A DNA stretch of 64,000 bases from Platerodrilus igneus (taxonomy: Eukaryota > Arthropoda > Insecta > Coleoptera > Lycidae): NCBI GenBank assembly GCA_036346225.1, contig JARFIW010001089.1:1116001-1180000 (forward strand), in the 5' to 3' direction. The notes under the pieces are model-generated. The model was given only the letters and a program-made list of their open reading frames with translations, was not told the DNA's origin and searched no databases. Position numbers and translations under genes: made by a program. Of the stretch, positions 1-11,648 are shown in pieces. Position 1 is the stretch's first letter; every line of letters starts with the position of its first letter.

Positions 1-640
1 GATTCTTGAAAGAGCTAGTTATAATATTATGATGAGTGAAAGACAAATTAGAGTAACAAAAGATTATTTTGATAAAATTCTCGTTTGTGCAAAAACCTAC
101 TACGAATCGGAATTGTCCAGACAAAAAGAAATTTACATAAAGAAATTTAATAATCTATTTATAAAAAAAAATAACACGCAAACTAAAACTTTAAAAATCA
201 ACAACACCATGCTAAACACCGTCATAAATTTATCGAACAGAACTGTTAACGACACAGAAAAACTAATTCTATCAAAAGACCTGAACTTTGCAGTAATACC
301 TAATCAATACCGACATTTGAAATAATCAGCTGCATTAAGAAAACAGCAAACCAACTCGAATAAAATCAAACATACAAATTTAGAGTAGGATGCAAAATCG
401 AAATAGAAAAGAATCACAAAATAAAACCAAATGTAAGTAGTAACGAAGTAAAAGCAATTTGCAATCTATAAAACGATAACTCAATTATAATTCTACCTGC
501 TGGCAAAGGCAATGCAACAGTAGTAATAGCTAAAAACGATTACAACACAAAAGTCGACGAACTGTTGAGCACTGAGAATTACACTAGTTTAGAAACGGAT
601 CCAACAAAATCAATTGAAAATAAAATATACAAAACCCTAT
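1..640 (+). pseudogene. Penelope-like retroelement, 5' coding fragment
   Basis: Two conceptual reading blocks are visible. Positions 29-325 encode a basic 98-residue stretch ending in LSNRTVNDTEKLILSKDLNF, which resembles the conserved block upstream of the reverse transcriptase in Penelope-like elements ('nLS...L...E..LL..GL.F'). After a gap with stops, positions 478-640 encode SIIILPAGKGNATVVIAKND, the 'ILPADKGN.TVV' block that follows in the same families. No RT catalytic motif is reached: homology ends near 640, where LINE sequence begins. The left edge is cut by the window. This would be the N-terminal part of an RT/endonuclease polyprotein, non-functional here. The family call rests on motif recognition only; the clade is not determined. 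Confidence 0.7.
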
Positions 641-2540
641 ATGTGGAGACTTTAGGGTATTTGATACGGGATCAGAGGAAGGAAATTCGGGGTAGGGATA
701 GTTATGAGACAAAAGATAGGACACTGTGTAGAAAATTACCTACAAAAGAACAAAACAGTACTCATGGTTAGATTAGAATCTAAACCAGTAAATACAGTAA
801 TAATGAAAGTATACATGCCCAACTCTAGCTACAGTGAGGAAGAGATAGAGGTGATCTACAAAGACATCGAAGACATACTAAGATACGCAAAAGGAAATGA
901 AAATTTAATAATTACGGAAGATTTTAATGCAGTGGGAGGTGAAGGTAGGGAAGGAGCGGTAGTAGGTTTATTTGGTTTAGGCACAAGAAATGACGGGAAA
1001 TAGGCTGGTAGAATTTTGCGATAAGAACAATTTAACCATCACAAACACATTATTCCAACATCATGCTAGAAGACGATTTACGTGGAAGGATATATAGGAA
1101 GATATCAAATAGATTACATTCTTGTTAGACAACGGTTTAGGAATCAAGTAAAAGACTGCAGAAGCTACCCTGAAGCAGACATAGGCACTGACCACAACAT
1201 CGTAATTATGAAAGCCGTTCTTAAATTAAAAAATTTGAAAAAAAGAAACGACAAAAGGCACTTTGACTTTGAAAAACTAAACGATATAGATATTCAGGAG
1301 AGATTTGAATAAATGTTAAACGAATTGCTGAAAGATATCGGGAAAATTTCTGATACTAAGGAAGTAGAAACAGAATGGAAAACATTAAATCCCGCTTAGA
1401 CGTGGCGACCAGAGATATTCTGGGGTATACACAAAAAGATAATAAGAAATGGTGATCCTGAATATAATAGAAGATAGACGAAAATACAAAAATGGATCAG
1501 ACGAAACAGGAAAACAGAGATAAAAAGTCATAAAATGGGAACTTTTCCGAAAATGCAGGAAAGTTAAAGAACAATGGATTGATGATAAGCGCAAAGAGGT
1601 ACACACTAAGATAGAAATAGAAAAGACAGACGAAGCATACAAACTAATTAGAATGAATTTTAAGGATATAAAACCGTATAGGAAAAATATAAGGGATGCG
1701 GGAGGAAACGACATTATAGAAAATGTAGGGAAAATGAATAGATGGCAAGAATATATAGGGAATTTATATGTAAAAAAGGAAATAACAGCATTTTAGAACA
1801 GCAATCAGACATTGAAAAGGACGACTTGGGATATCTTATACTTAGAAATGAGTTTGAATTAGCATTAAAGAATCTGAAGGTGCAAGCAGAATTCTAAAAG
1901 CCGCTGGACAAGCAGTAAGAGAACGTCTCTTCCAACTTGTAAGATACCCAAAGATTTCAAACGTAACATCATATTCAGAATTAGAACATGAACGTAGACA
2001 AGTAAATATTAGGAAAGGGGTGAGACAGGGTTGTGCCATATCCCCATTAACTTTTAACTTGTACATCGAAGAGGCAATGAATACTGTCAAATGCAAGAAA
2101 ACCTTTGGAATTATTGTGCAGGTACAAAAGATTGATATGCTTAAATTTGCAGATGATATAGCGGCATTAGCATCTAGCAAAGAAGATTTAGAAGCTGCTC
2201 TTAATGAAATAGACACAGTTCTAATAGAGAGATACAGTATGAAAATTAACAAAAGTAAATCTAAAGTACTAGTATGCAAAGAAGGGGAAAATAAATTAAA
2301 AACTAGAATACAAATAGGTAACAAGCAAAAGGTTAGGGATTTGTGCTACCTAGAAAGCCAAATAACGCAAGATGGGAAGAGCGCAAAAGATATAAAACAA
2401 AGATTAGCACAAGGTCGTGTTACAATTAACAAGAAAAAGCAACTACTATGTTCAAAGACAACAAACATAGAAACAAAGATAAGATTGCTTAAAACATATG
2501 TGTGGAGCACAGTGTCACGAAAATTTAAGTCAAGCTAACG
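640..2540 (+). pseudogene. Non-LTR retrotransposon (LINE) with AP-like endonuclease and partial reverse transcriptase
   Basis: A decayed LINE. An apurinic-like endonuclease (exonuclease-endonuclease-phosphatase fold) is spread over frames at 650-1312: KVYMPNSSYSEEEIEV, then a 'DFNA' block (EDFNA), and finally QIDYILV with GTDHNIV, the C-terminal catalytic block. Positions 1740-1950 hold remnants of the RT fingers, with stops. The remaining RT (2000-2538) shows RQGCAISPLTFNLY and the palm motif FADDIA with both aspartates, then the thumb ending KTYVW. The segment that should carry palm motif A (D-x4-FD) is missing between about 1950 and 1990, so there is an internal deletion. No poly-A or repeat tail is seen at 2540, so the 3' end is probably lost. 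Its 3'-terminal protein resembles the fragment at 26040-26480. Clade uncertain. Confidence 0.8.
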
Positions 2541-3469
2541 TCCACTAGAAAAGTGCTTAGATAGCGGCTTTTGGGTTGGGGGTGGTGACAACTTTTGCTC
2601 CGGCTTAGTCAGGGTGAGACTCTAATTCAGGGTAGATCAGAAAATGTACTGCACAGATTATATTAATAAGGGTTAGTATTGAATCAGAGCCTGGATAGGG
2701 AATGCCAAGGCGCCAGGAACTGTTAACAATTAAGGAGCGTATGAAACCTAAAGTCCTAGTTCCAACAGACTTCGAAGGAACCCCCTTCCAGATCATAAAT
2801 ATAAAACACGCAACTTCACAAAATAACTATCTTTAATATCGCATCGGAACACAAAAACAATTAATAACAAAAATTCCAAATACCCGTTGAATTTCAATAT
2901 TACATCAATTATGATTAACACAAGAATAGAAAATACAAAATTAGTAAATATTACCGTAAGGAACCCCGCACGAGTGCATATCAGGGAAGAAGAACTTTTA
3001 ATTTCTCACTCGCTTTAAAGTTATTTATTATTCACGTACTCATATACCTTTGGCCAAGAAAGCATGTAGTAGTACGTAACATGCACCATAAATTAAGTGC
3101 TAGGTGTTCTAACCTCAATTTCAAATAAGCACCTCGTGGGAGCAATCTCTAACAATAGTGTAAATATTAGATACCTTAACGTACTGTTGAAAAATTTCAC
3201 AATTATCTTAATGAATCACTCTAGGCAGTAAAGAGGGTGCCTAGAAATATACTAAATGTTGATTTTTAAATATTAAATTTTGTATATCAGTATTACAAAA
3301 TTTTGAATGAAGTAGATGTACTTCTTATGAACAGCAATAGCTCAAATTAGTAATATTAAGTACTAGTAAAGGAAAATAATAAAACCACAATGGCACCAAA
3401 TAAGCACAAACGCTAACAACGAACAATAAATACATGGAATAATCTTACTCAATGATTAGCTTCTGTACG
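2541..3469. other. No gene recognised
   Basis: AT-rich sequence without a supported reading frame. 2560-2800 is somewhat less AT-rich and could be LINE 3' untranslated sequence or unrelated flank. I see no repeat partner elsewhere in the window. Confidence 0.5.
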
Positions 3470-4202
3470 TAGTTATCTCACATCAAAGGTCGTCGAAGTC
3501 CTAGGCTGTTGGATTGGTAACCCAGAGTAACGACAGCTGGTCGGCAACGCCAATAAATGATAAATAATAAAGTTGATAGTGCGACAACGTTCTTGAGATA
3601 AAGGAGACAGGAGCATAAACAGAATGAAGAGCATACGTATAACGCACAATGAGAAACAGTAGGGAGGAAAAGAAGAAGAACCCACGTAAGTGGGTCAATT
3701 AAATGTGCACTAACTGATTTAGAGATAACAGGACGTTACAATATTTAGATTTCAATAACGAACATCTGCACCAATTATGAACGATGCTGATGAATTTAAA
3801 TCCACTACAAGTGAAAATCGAAGCTTTTAAAAGGTATTCTAGAACCATAAAACCAAAATTGCCAAACTCCAATAATTATTTGTCGGTTCTACCTAAATCC
3901 GTAATCAATACGTTTATATCGGCAGAATCCAACTTTCACCAACAACGATCGAAATAAGAATGCCTCTTATCCACAAGGACAAAAGCAAAGTACAGCTTAT
4001 TATCATATTTGTAATTTCAAATGCAGATAAGTAACGTAAATTTGAGTATACGGCAATAACTTGTAATTATGAAGGTTAACGCAAATGAAGCGCAAAGGTA
4101 ACAACGATATAGATAGCAGGACAATGCTATCAGCAGGCAATTGAATTTAGAAATATTATATAAATAGAATGCTGACACAGAAGTGTCGACCGGAAGGTTA
4201 CA
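3470..4202 (-). repeat. Probable 3' LTR of Gypsy-1 (left boundary uncertain)
   Basis: On the minus strand a purine-rich tract (4203-4216, AGAGAAGGGGGGA) is followed at once by TGTAACCTTCC, the usual polypurine tract plus TG arrangement at the start of a 3' LTR. About 30-45 bases into the putative LTR lies a TATA-like run (plus-strand 4155-4172). The partner 5' LTR is not visible near 7800-8275, so the far boundary cannot be set by comparison; 3470 is a guess. Small open frames inside are not conserved and are not called. Confidence 0.5.
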
Positions 4203-4216
4203 TCCCCCCTTCTCTT
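4203..4216 (-). other. Polypurine tract of Gypsy-1
   Basis: Purine run directly before TG on the minus strand, downstream of the integrase end at 4397. It is the expected site of plus-strand priming. Confidence 0.6.
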
Positions 4217-4396
4217 CGTAAGGAAGTAAACTCCATTGAAGATTGAGTTTACTGACAAAACTCACACATGAATTAGATCACCACATAAGGGATCCATTTT
4301 GAAAAGTTCGGGCCTTACAACATAAGTATGTTCCACACAACAATTTCAAAAATAAAAGAGAAAAAAAAACAAAGCCAAACAAACATAAAGAAAACA

Positions 4397-5800
4397 TCAA
4401 CCTTGATCATCAATAACTGCAGGTTTTAATTCTTGAACATGCCAAGTCCCTGCGGGTTCGCCATCACTATCTTCCAATTCATAAACATAAACACCAATCT
4501 TTTTCTTAACCTTATAAGGCCCTATGAATTTTGGAGCCAGTTTAGCAGATATGAATTTGGTTGCGTCGCTAAGGACCTTGTTACGTCGCCATACAAGTTG
4601 ACCTATCTGGTAAGTCACATCTCTTCTACGCAGATTGTAGGTGTGTCGAAAACGCTCGTGAGCGAGACGAAGACGCTTTTTCACCGTTTCTCGTAATTTC
4701 TGAAAACCAGTTTTTCTCTTTTCCACTTGAGAATTTAAATTAGGCGGTTCGGAGGCATTCACATCAATAAAGTATTCCTTACCATCGGCAACGTGTTCTC
4801 TACCAAAATAATATAATAAGGGGTGAAACCTGTCGTTTCGCTAGTGGAAGTACGAATTGCACAAGCCACAGCGGCTAATTGATTATCCCAAGCACGATGG
4901 GTATCCTTGATGTATGAAGCGATCATGGTTTTAATAACTCTATTTGATCTCTCGGCAGGGTTAGCGCGAGGATAATAAAGAGGAGTATAGAAAATTTCAG
5001 AGTTGTATTTTTGACATAAGGCTTTAAATTCTTTGCTTTTCAGTTGTGTTCCATTGTTACAAATTATTGATTGTGGAACACCATAAATCAAAAAGATTCC
5101 TTCTTCTAAGTTTTTACACACACTTTTAGCAGTAGCGGAACGGACGAGAAATAATACTACATACTTGCTAAAGTAGTTGCATACTACCAATAGATGAGTG
5201 TAGCCTTGAGTTGAGCGTACTAAAGGTCCTATAAAATCTACACTAATCATTTGCCATGGCCTACTAATTTCGGGACGACTGCCCATTAATCCTGTGGGTA
5301 GTTTTTGTTCGGGTTTCTGTTGTTGGCAAATTGTACAATGATTGACATATCTGATAATGTCGCTTTTCATCTGAGGCCAATAATAAAGATTTTTAATTTT
5401 AGAGTATGTTTTAAAGATACCGACATGTCCAGCTGTTGGATGATCATGATACCGTGAAAGGATCTCTTTGCGATGGTCTTTGGGAAGTACCAGTTTCCAA
5501 ACGTCAGACTCGTTGGCGAGTTCGGGTATACCAGGTTTAACATATTTGTACAATTTATTAATTTCAGTACGCCACTGAGGGTACTTTAAAGGAAACTCCG
5601 ATATTTTGGTAATCATTTTTCTATACCATCGGTTTAGAAATGTTAGAAATTTCGTTGGCATTCGATTGAAGAACATCAACCGACACAGGTACAGAACGCG
5701 ATAAGAAGTCAGGAACGACATTGTCTTTGCCTTTCCGATGAATGATGTTGAAATCGTAGTGTTGCAGACGAAGAGACCACCGAGCTAATCTACCTACGTT
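4397..5800 (-). pseudogene. Gypsy-1 RNase H remnant plus integrase
   Basis: Minus-strand pol 3' portion. From about 5795 down the frame gives the end of RNase H (ARWSLRLQHYDFNIIHRKGK) and then a nearly complete integrase (5721-4759). The N-terminal HHCC zinc domain is present (YHDHPTAGHVG ... HCTICQQ). The catalytic core shows the first Asp in SVDFIGP and the Glu in NPAERSNR, but the second position reads IICNNGTQ, with Asn where the family has Asp, so the core is predicted inactive. A frame change at about 4760 leads into the C-terminal domain (4762-4397), with QLVWRR and an SH3-like GPYKV block typical of gypsy integrase tails. No envelope gene follows. Seen directly: motifs, the Asn and the frame change. 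Inferred: loss of function. Confidence 0.85.
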
Positions 5801-6681
5801 GCAGGGGCATTAGTCAGACCAAAAGGCATCCTAGTGAACCTACGCCCTGGAACCGTAAATGCAGTAAAATCCTTAGAGGACTCTGACAAAGGCACTTGCC
5901 AGTACGCTGACCTAATATCAATTGACGATAAATATTGGGCATCACGTAATTGATCTAAATCGCAGATATGTAAGGCAAAGGGTAGGCGTCCTTAATGGTG
6001 ACGCGATTTAGTTGGCGATAATCGACACAGAATCGGTAGGAACCATCCTTTTCGGAACAAGAAGACAGGTGATGACCATGCACTTTTGCTAGGTTCAACT
6101 ATTCCCGCTTGTAACATTTCATTTAGTTCATTATCTATGATTTTCTGTTTAGCCTGGGATACAGGGTAGTATCTTTGTTTAATAGGTTTTGTATCAGGAG
6201 TGAGTTCAATGACATGTTCAGTGGTGGTGCACAAGCCTAAGCCAATTCCCATTATTTTCAATTTATTCGAAATTAAATTATTTAACGCATTGCGCTGATC
6301 AATAGATAATTGATCAGGATTATTTAAACTTGCAATGTGAGGAATTTTTGATTCATTGTCAAAATGCCAAATGTCTTCCTTTAAATTAGGGACAATACCC
6401 ATTAATTTCCAAAAATCAATACCAAGTATTATATCGTGACACAATTCGGGTACTACTGAAACATTTACAATGCGTAATTTGTCTAACAGTTGTATCGGTG
6501 TGGCTACATAACTTAAACTTTTACATATTTGTCCGTTAGCAACTGTACATTCAGTTGGCGACTTAATTAAAGTGAGTCCGAGTTTCAATAATAATTCGTA
6601 ACCAGGTAGTCCTACAACTGTTTGTGTAGCACCACTATCTAAAAGAGCTAAAATAGGATATTTTACAATTTTTATTTTCAC
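5795..6681 (-). pseudogene. Gypsy-1 protease and truncated reverse transcriptase
   Basis: The frame 6681-5992 begins with an aspartic protease: ALLDSGATQTVVG (active site DSGA) and later ILGIDF. The RT N-terminus follows ([30 protein letters not shown]). Near 6060 there is a frameshift, after which other frames give the next RT blocks down to GLTNAPAT at 5797-5820. At about 5795 the sequence jumps from that RT block straight into the last part of RNase H. The YxDD motif, RT thumb and most of RNase H are therefore deleted, so this copy cannot encode a working polymerase. Gag lies upstream in other frames. Confidence 0.85.
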
Positions 6682-6820
6682 ATAGGGTCTCTGATCACCT
6701 TCAACATGAGAGAGAACATCGTCAAGTAAGATTTGCGCAGGAAATTGATCAGATTAATATTTTCAGGATCGAATTTAGGGGAAGTCAAGCTTTGAGATGA
6801 ATCGAGGTTAACCACTTGAC

Positions 6821-7786
6821 TTAACGGTTTCCTCGTGAAAAGTTTAACAGAGTATTGCACTCGGGACAGGTGCGAATAGTGAAATCGTGTTTTTCACATT
6901 TATAACAGAATAGTTTCTTTGGTTCCGTACAATTTGTACTAGTATGACCTAAACGTGAACAATTCCAACAAACTACAGTTTTTGAATTGGGTGATGTCTC
7001 AACTACAGCAGGCAAAGCAGTTGCAATTTTTGACACAGCTTTAGTTTTGCAAACAAATGCGAAATCTGGTTCGACACAGTCGCTTTTTCAACAAGGCGGC
7101 ACATAATTATCTAAACGGTATTTCGTGACTTCAAGTTTTAAACATTCTGCTTCTAAATCACGTAACGAAGTAACGGATACCAGTTGTGCGGTGTAAAACG
7201 GAGCAAGATTTCTTGAAATAATATCTAATTGTACATCATTGGGTATACTGCCATATCGTCGGAACTTTGACTTCATAATTGACAAGTATTCCACGATATT
7301 TTCGGAGGGATCTTGAGTTCGCGACAAAATTTCCTTAAACAGTCGACGCCTGTAATCAGGAGGTTCAAAATGTCGAATTAATAAAGAAGATAGGGCGTGC
7401 CAATTAGTAAATTGGTGACGATTACTCCTGTACCATAATAAGGCTTTGGATTCAAATAAATCTACAGAACTTTCAAAAAGCTGTAAATCGGAAACACCAC
7501 GAACAACTTTAAGCTCATTTACTCTTTCTAGAAAATTATGAACACTAAGTCCAGTAGGATCTCCAGAAAATTTTAAGTTCCATTTAACTACGGGTGTATG
7601 GTGACTTTTAAAATCAGAACTAGAGGCAGGATTACTAGAAACAACACTATCCGAGAGATTAGTCGCTTCTACAGTTTCATCTGTAGCTAACGTTTGAGTA
7701 GCAAACATTGCAGGAAGGGCGATAAAATCAAAGGTGAAAAAATACTTATTGACGGCATTAAGCTGTACTTCAGGTGTACTGTCCAA
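6821..7786 (-). pseudogene. Gypsy-1 gag
   Basis: Two frames. 7786-7088 encodes a retrotransposon gag capsid-like protein of about 232 residues. Recognisable blocks are KWNLKFSGDPTGLSVHNFLE, ALLWYRSNR and FKEILSRTQDPSENIVEYL, close to the Retrotrans_gag pattern. It ends in a stop shortly after YVPPC. The next frame, 7036-6821, carries zinc knuckles: CWNCSRLGHTSTNC (CX2CX4HX4C) followed by a partial second knuckle, CYKCEKHDFTIRTC. The gag frame and knuckle frame are separated by stops, then a linker and the protease. The start at 7786 is the first Met. Role: capsid and RNA packaging of the retrotransposon particle; broken here. Confidence 0.8.
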
Positions 7787-8278
7787 ATATGTTATATACT
7801 ATAATGTGGCAAACAATTCTTATCGTATCACATGTTTAGTTATGCAAACATTTTAATATAAATTTGTAACTTCAAAATTATCTTATAGAAATACCTTGAA
7901 AATAATAAGGTCATTTATGCATTATTCAAATACTAAATTTTGAACTACATTTTATGTGTATCAATTCAAATGATCATCAAACTTTCACAAAAATTTCGAG
8001 TATTAACATTAAATAAACATATATAGAATCTTCGAAAATTATTTGTACATCTTAAATAAATGTTCCTTGAAAAGAATATAGGTATGAAATGGAGGATGAC
8101 TCACCGCTGAATATCGTATTTGTTACAATTTAATTTAAACGGACAAGTATTGACGTATGTTTATAAGTAATGATTGAAAGGTTAAAGGTACATAAAGAAA
8201 ACCAGTTTAAAAAAAATAGGAACACATAATTAATTTAATTTATGTTATGCAAAAGCACTAGAAAATACACCAGGGTAA
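7787..8278. other. Gypsy-1 leader/flank, no gene
   Basis: AT-rich, with no coding signal. A 5' LTR of Gypsy-1 is expected here on the minus strand but no match to 3470-4202 is seen, so that end is probably lost or replaced. From about 8190 the sequence already resembles the tail of the 2.09-kb unit (compare 10300-10366). Confidence 0.4.
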
Positions 8279-8915
8279 AAAATCAATAATCCCAAGGCAA
8301 AAGGTTTCTTGGTAACAAACAGACGTCAGTTTTATCTGATACGGTGAAATATAAACTCCAAGAATTGTTGTTTTAAACGGTCTATAATTAAGAACACCTG
8401 CATTTTTAAAAGGTTACATTCTTCGAAATTATTAGCATAATAAAGCAGGTCTTTATAGAAAATAGTTTTCAACCGTCAGTTGCTTCGAATAACAAGCTAA
8501 CAAAATTCTTAAAGAGCAGGGGAGATGCACGATCGGTAATATGCTACAGATAGAGACGGTTATAAAAGCATTGGTATTCAAAACGCACGTACTTAATCCA
8601 CGTGGAGTGATGAAAAGCTGTCAGCAATATCAATTTTCTAAAACTCAAGTGCGGTTTGGAAAGCGACAGCAAATATGCAAGACAAAGATAAAAATATTAC
8701 AGGCGAGGTTTTATGACGACACAGAATAGTATCATTGGTTGGGAACGGATAGTTTTATAAACGTACGAACATGCGACAGGTGGGAGCAATTTTCGGATCA
8801 TATTCACGAGGTGAATTTCTGGAATCTTCATGTCGGTTATATCAAAATTTGCAGAATTGTTATTTGAAAATAAGTTTTTCGCGTGAAGTGTGTCCTAGAG
8901 GTGGCATTTTGAAAA

Positions 8916-8924
8916 TATAAATAC
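8916..8924 (+). promoter_or_regulatory. TATA-like box of unit A
   Basis: TATAAATAC, followed within about 30 bases by a CTTTCTTTGC-like pyrimidine-rich start region and, 95 bases on, by GTGAGTATT. The same order occurs in copy B (TATA at 11013, donor at 11119) and in copy C on the minus strand (TTTAAATAC near 23670, GTAAGTAT at 23592). Confidence 0.5.
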
Positions 8925-10049
8925 TCTAGGAAAAGTAGGAAGGCTTTCTTTGCATTCTCATCGTTTTATACTACGTTACAACGATAGACCGACGTTATAG
9001 TAGAGTTCTTGTGAGTATTAAAAATATTCATAACACAGTAAATGTAGTGCTACCACTTGTAGCTTGGCAGTTGAGGCCTTATAGTTATTAACGTGAGTAG
9101 TGTCGAGTGAATTAAATTAACCGAGGTCCAACTAATACCATACCAAGCTAGTAAATCAATAAATAGAAGTATAATATACGTGAGTTTGTATGCTGTTATG
9201 GAATGGTATTTTGAAGCAAGGCGCTTGGCGAATACTGGGGTTATCATCTATGAATATGTGGAGTATTAGAGCGCATAGTCACGAAGCCAAAGGATTCTGG
9301 TGATCATCGTCGAAGGGATGGAGGCCTGAAGCATTCTCCAGGTAACTTATTTGAAATTTCTGTTATCTGATAAACCCTTATATTATTTGGTGATGTGTGA
9401 GTGAATATTGGGGTTATTGGTGGTTATATAACGTATCGAAAAAGATGTGTGTGCTGGACAATTATTGGGGTTATTTAAAATATTGAAAAAGGGTGTATGT
9501 AAAACTTACTAAATTTCATTATGAATATAAATTGGATTGTTAAGGGTACACGGGTCTGTTAGTTTTGTATTAATTTTATGCAAGGTAAAAAGCATACATT
9601 AATAAACTGGGTTATTATGAGCTCACCATACTCCAGTGTGCAATAAATTTAGGGTATCATTTGGGGCCCATCTACTCATGTTGTACTAAATGTGTTTGCA
9701 AATAATAATTTAAAACAAAGACTTTAATACATATCACTTATTGAGTTGTAATTAGCGTACCAAATTGTTTATACAGGTGAATAATTTGTCTGTAAAGAGC
9801 GGTAAATAAAAGATTGTATGATTGTTGTATTATTTGGTGATTTTATTGAATGGTGTGCGAGTGGGAAGAAAGAATGATTGTAAATTTAGGTATCCGGCAA
9901 GAGGCACAGCTGGGCTAGCCAGGGAAGCTGCTGAAGATTCTTGAAGTAGAAAATCAAGCGGGTAAGGAATGCTTTTTTGAAAATTTTTATTTTAAAATGT
10001 ATTTAATGACTCACTCTCGATTCTTAAACTTTAATCCACGGATCCACGG

Positions 10050-10051
<2 letters not shown>

Positions 10052-10093
<42 letters not shown>
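10052..10093. repeat. (TA)n microsatellite in unit A
   Basis: About 42 bases of TA, flanked by CCACGGCAA on the left. The equivalent tract in copy B is at 18202 and in copy D at 24864 (inverted). Confidence 0.95.
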
Positions 10094-10098
<5 letters not shown>

Positions 10099-10366
10099 AG
10101 ATTCAAAGGGGTAAATCAGTGTGAAACAATAAAATTCCAACAACCCTGTATATACAGAAAAGAGCAAATTACTTACGCAAAAATTAATTTAATTCATTTA
10201 GGGAGAACGGACGAATATTAGAGTATTTTTATATTTAATAATTGCAATGTTAGGATTACAGGAAGGAAGAAAGCTTCAAAGCAACTAGAAGTTCAAGAAT
10301 ACGCATAATTAACCATAAGTTATTTTAATTAAACACATATAAGCAAAAGAGAGCGTGCTGTGTAAG

Positions 10367-11126
10367 AAAATCAATAATCCCAAGGCAATTGTATTCGTTG
10401 TAAAAGCCAACGTCAGTTTTATTAGATACGAAGAAATACAAAGTCTAGAAATTGTTATGTTCAAAACGGTCGATAGTTAACAGAAACACCTGCTTGTTAA
10501 AGTTTACGTTCACAGAATTTTTATGTACGTTACAATAGGATTTCATAGAAATTATTTTCAACCGTCAGTTGATATAAACAACTAGGGTAACCAACATCTT
10601 AAGGAGCGAGGGAAATAAACGATTGGTAATATACAACAAATAGAGATAAATATAAAAGCGTTGGAATTGAAATGCACGTACAATATACACGTGGAGTGGG
10701 GATAGGATGTCAACAATATCGATTTTCTGTAACTCAAGTGGGGTTTTGAACGAGACAACAAACATGCTCAGAACAGAGATAAATAGAACTTAGGCGGAGT
10801 TTGTGACGGCAGAGAATTGTGTCATTGGTTGAAAGCAGACAGTTTTCCCAACGTACGCAAACGCGAAGGTTGAAAGTGAATTAGGGATATACAGCACGTA
10901 GGACGGAACAAATTTTACGAATTTAAAGACGGTTATATTAGAAATTTTTGGAATTTGTTTTGAAAATAAGCTTTTCGTAGGAAGCGCGTCCACTAGGGGG
11001 GTTTAAAAATGATATAAATACCCAACCTAGGTTATTAAGGCTCTCTTCTTTTCTCTTTTCCATTACTTCAATAAAGTGCTGAATGCCGATTCAGACCACC
11101 ATAACAGTAAAGCTTTCCGTGAGTAT
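10367..11126 (+). repeat. Unclassified 2.09-kb tandem unit, copy B, first part
   Basis: Aligns to the first 740 bases of copy A: same start, the ACCGTCAGTTGATA block, ACGTGGAGTGGGGA block, TATA box at 11013 and donor-like GTGAGTAT at 11119-11126. Gypsy-2 is inserted exactly after this GTGAGTAT. The unit resumes at 17106. Confidence 0.7.
11013..11021 (+). promoter_or_regulatory. TATA-like box of unit B
   Basis: TATAAATAC at the same offset as in copy A (646 versus 637 bases from the unit start), followed by a pyrimidine-rich GGCTCTCTTC start region. Confidence 0.5.
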
Positions 11127-11648
11127 TGTAACGCGCTACTACTACCGCGTTTCTTTAATTTAAAACAAGTAATAATAATGGTCTTTATTACTCACTGTTC
11201 ACAAGTCTAATTAACAGTATATGCCTTATTTATAGATGTTTTCAGTCCACTTAACAATGAAGCACTATTACACTAATGAATTTACAAGCACTAATATCTT
11301 CTTAAACTAACTTCTTTACCCTAGGTCCAATAACCACACTAACACAACTATTTGTTTATACACTTCTATTTATTTATGTATACTGCAAGCTGCATGCACG
11401 TTAGACACAGCATATCATTTATGTATATATTCTAAAAACTCAACTACGTTTACTTTACAACGATATAATTTATATTAGACATTCAAGAATAGACTGACTC
11501 TTACATTCATAAGCGGCCTTATATATACCCTGCATTAAGATATGACTCATTATCTAGAACTTTGTAGAAGGATTCTCGAATGCTGAAGAATACGCTGTGC
11601 CCCGGGCGTTTGTATGTTTGACGGGTTGCCTAATAGTGGATCGCAACA
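11127..11648 (-). repeat. Gypsy-2 3' LTR
   Basis: 522 bases, TG...CA ends. Pairs with 16598-17105, with 28927-29459 (Gypsy-3) and with the solo LTR 32308-32832. It contains a short CTGCAAGCTGCATG block that is missing from the partner LTR. Confidence 0.95.

Larger units (their letters stand above)
8279..10366 (+). repeat. Unclassified 2.09-kb tandem unit, copy A
   Basis: Copy A starts at AAAATCAATAATCCCAAGGC and the same start recurs at 10367, giving a period of 2088 bases. Conserved landmarks, compared by eye with copies B and C: TATAAATAC (8916), a GTGAGTATT splice-donor-like site (9011), CTCCAG|GTAAC (9342), a block around 9608-9645 (CTGGGTTAT.ATGAGCTCACC), GAGCTAGCCAGGGAAGCT-like sequence near 9914, and a (TA)n tract at 10052. 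No protein-coding frame is shared between copies. It could be a non-autonomous LTR-type element arrayed LTR-internal-LTR-internal, a long satellite, or a tandem non-coding transcription unit. I do not recognise the family. Confidence 0.7.

Noticed and set aside
3473..3698. Two overlapping small minus frames rich in Ser/Leu/Phe
   Set aside because: They sit in the probable Gypsy-1 LTR, have no motif, and overlap each other in different frames.
4397..7786. Envelope gene (errantivirus-type) in the gypsy copies
   Set aside because: In Gypsy-1 only 180 bases separate the integrase end from the polypurine tract; in Gypsy-2 and Gypsy-3 the extra domain is a macrodomain with no signal peptide or membrane segment.
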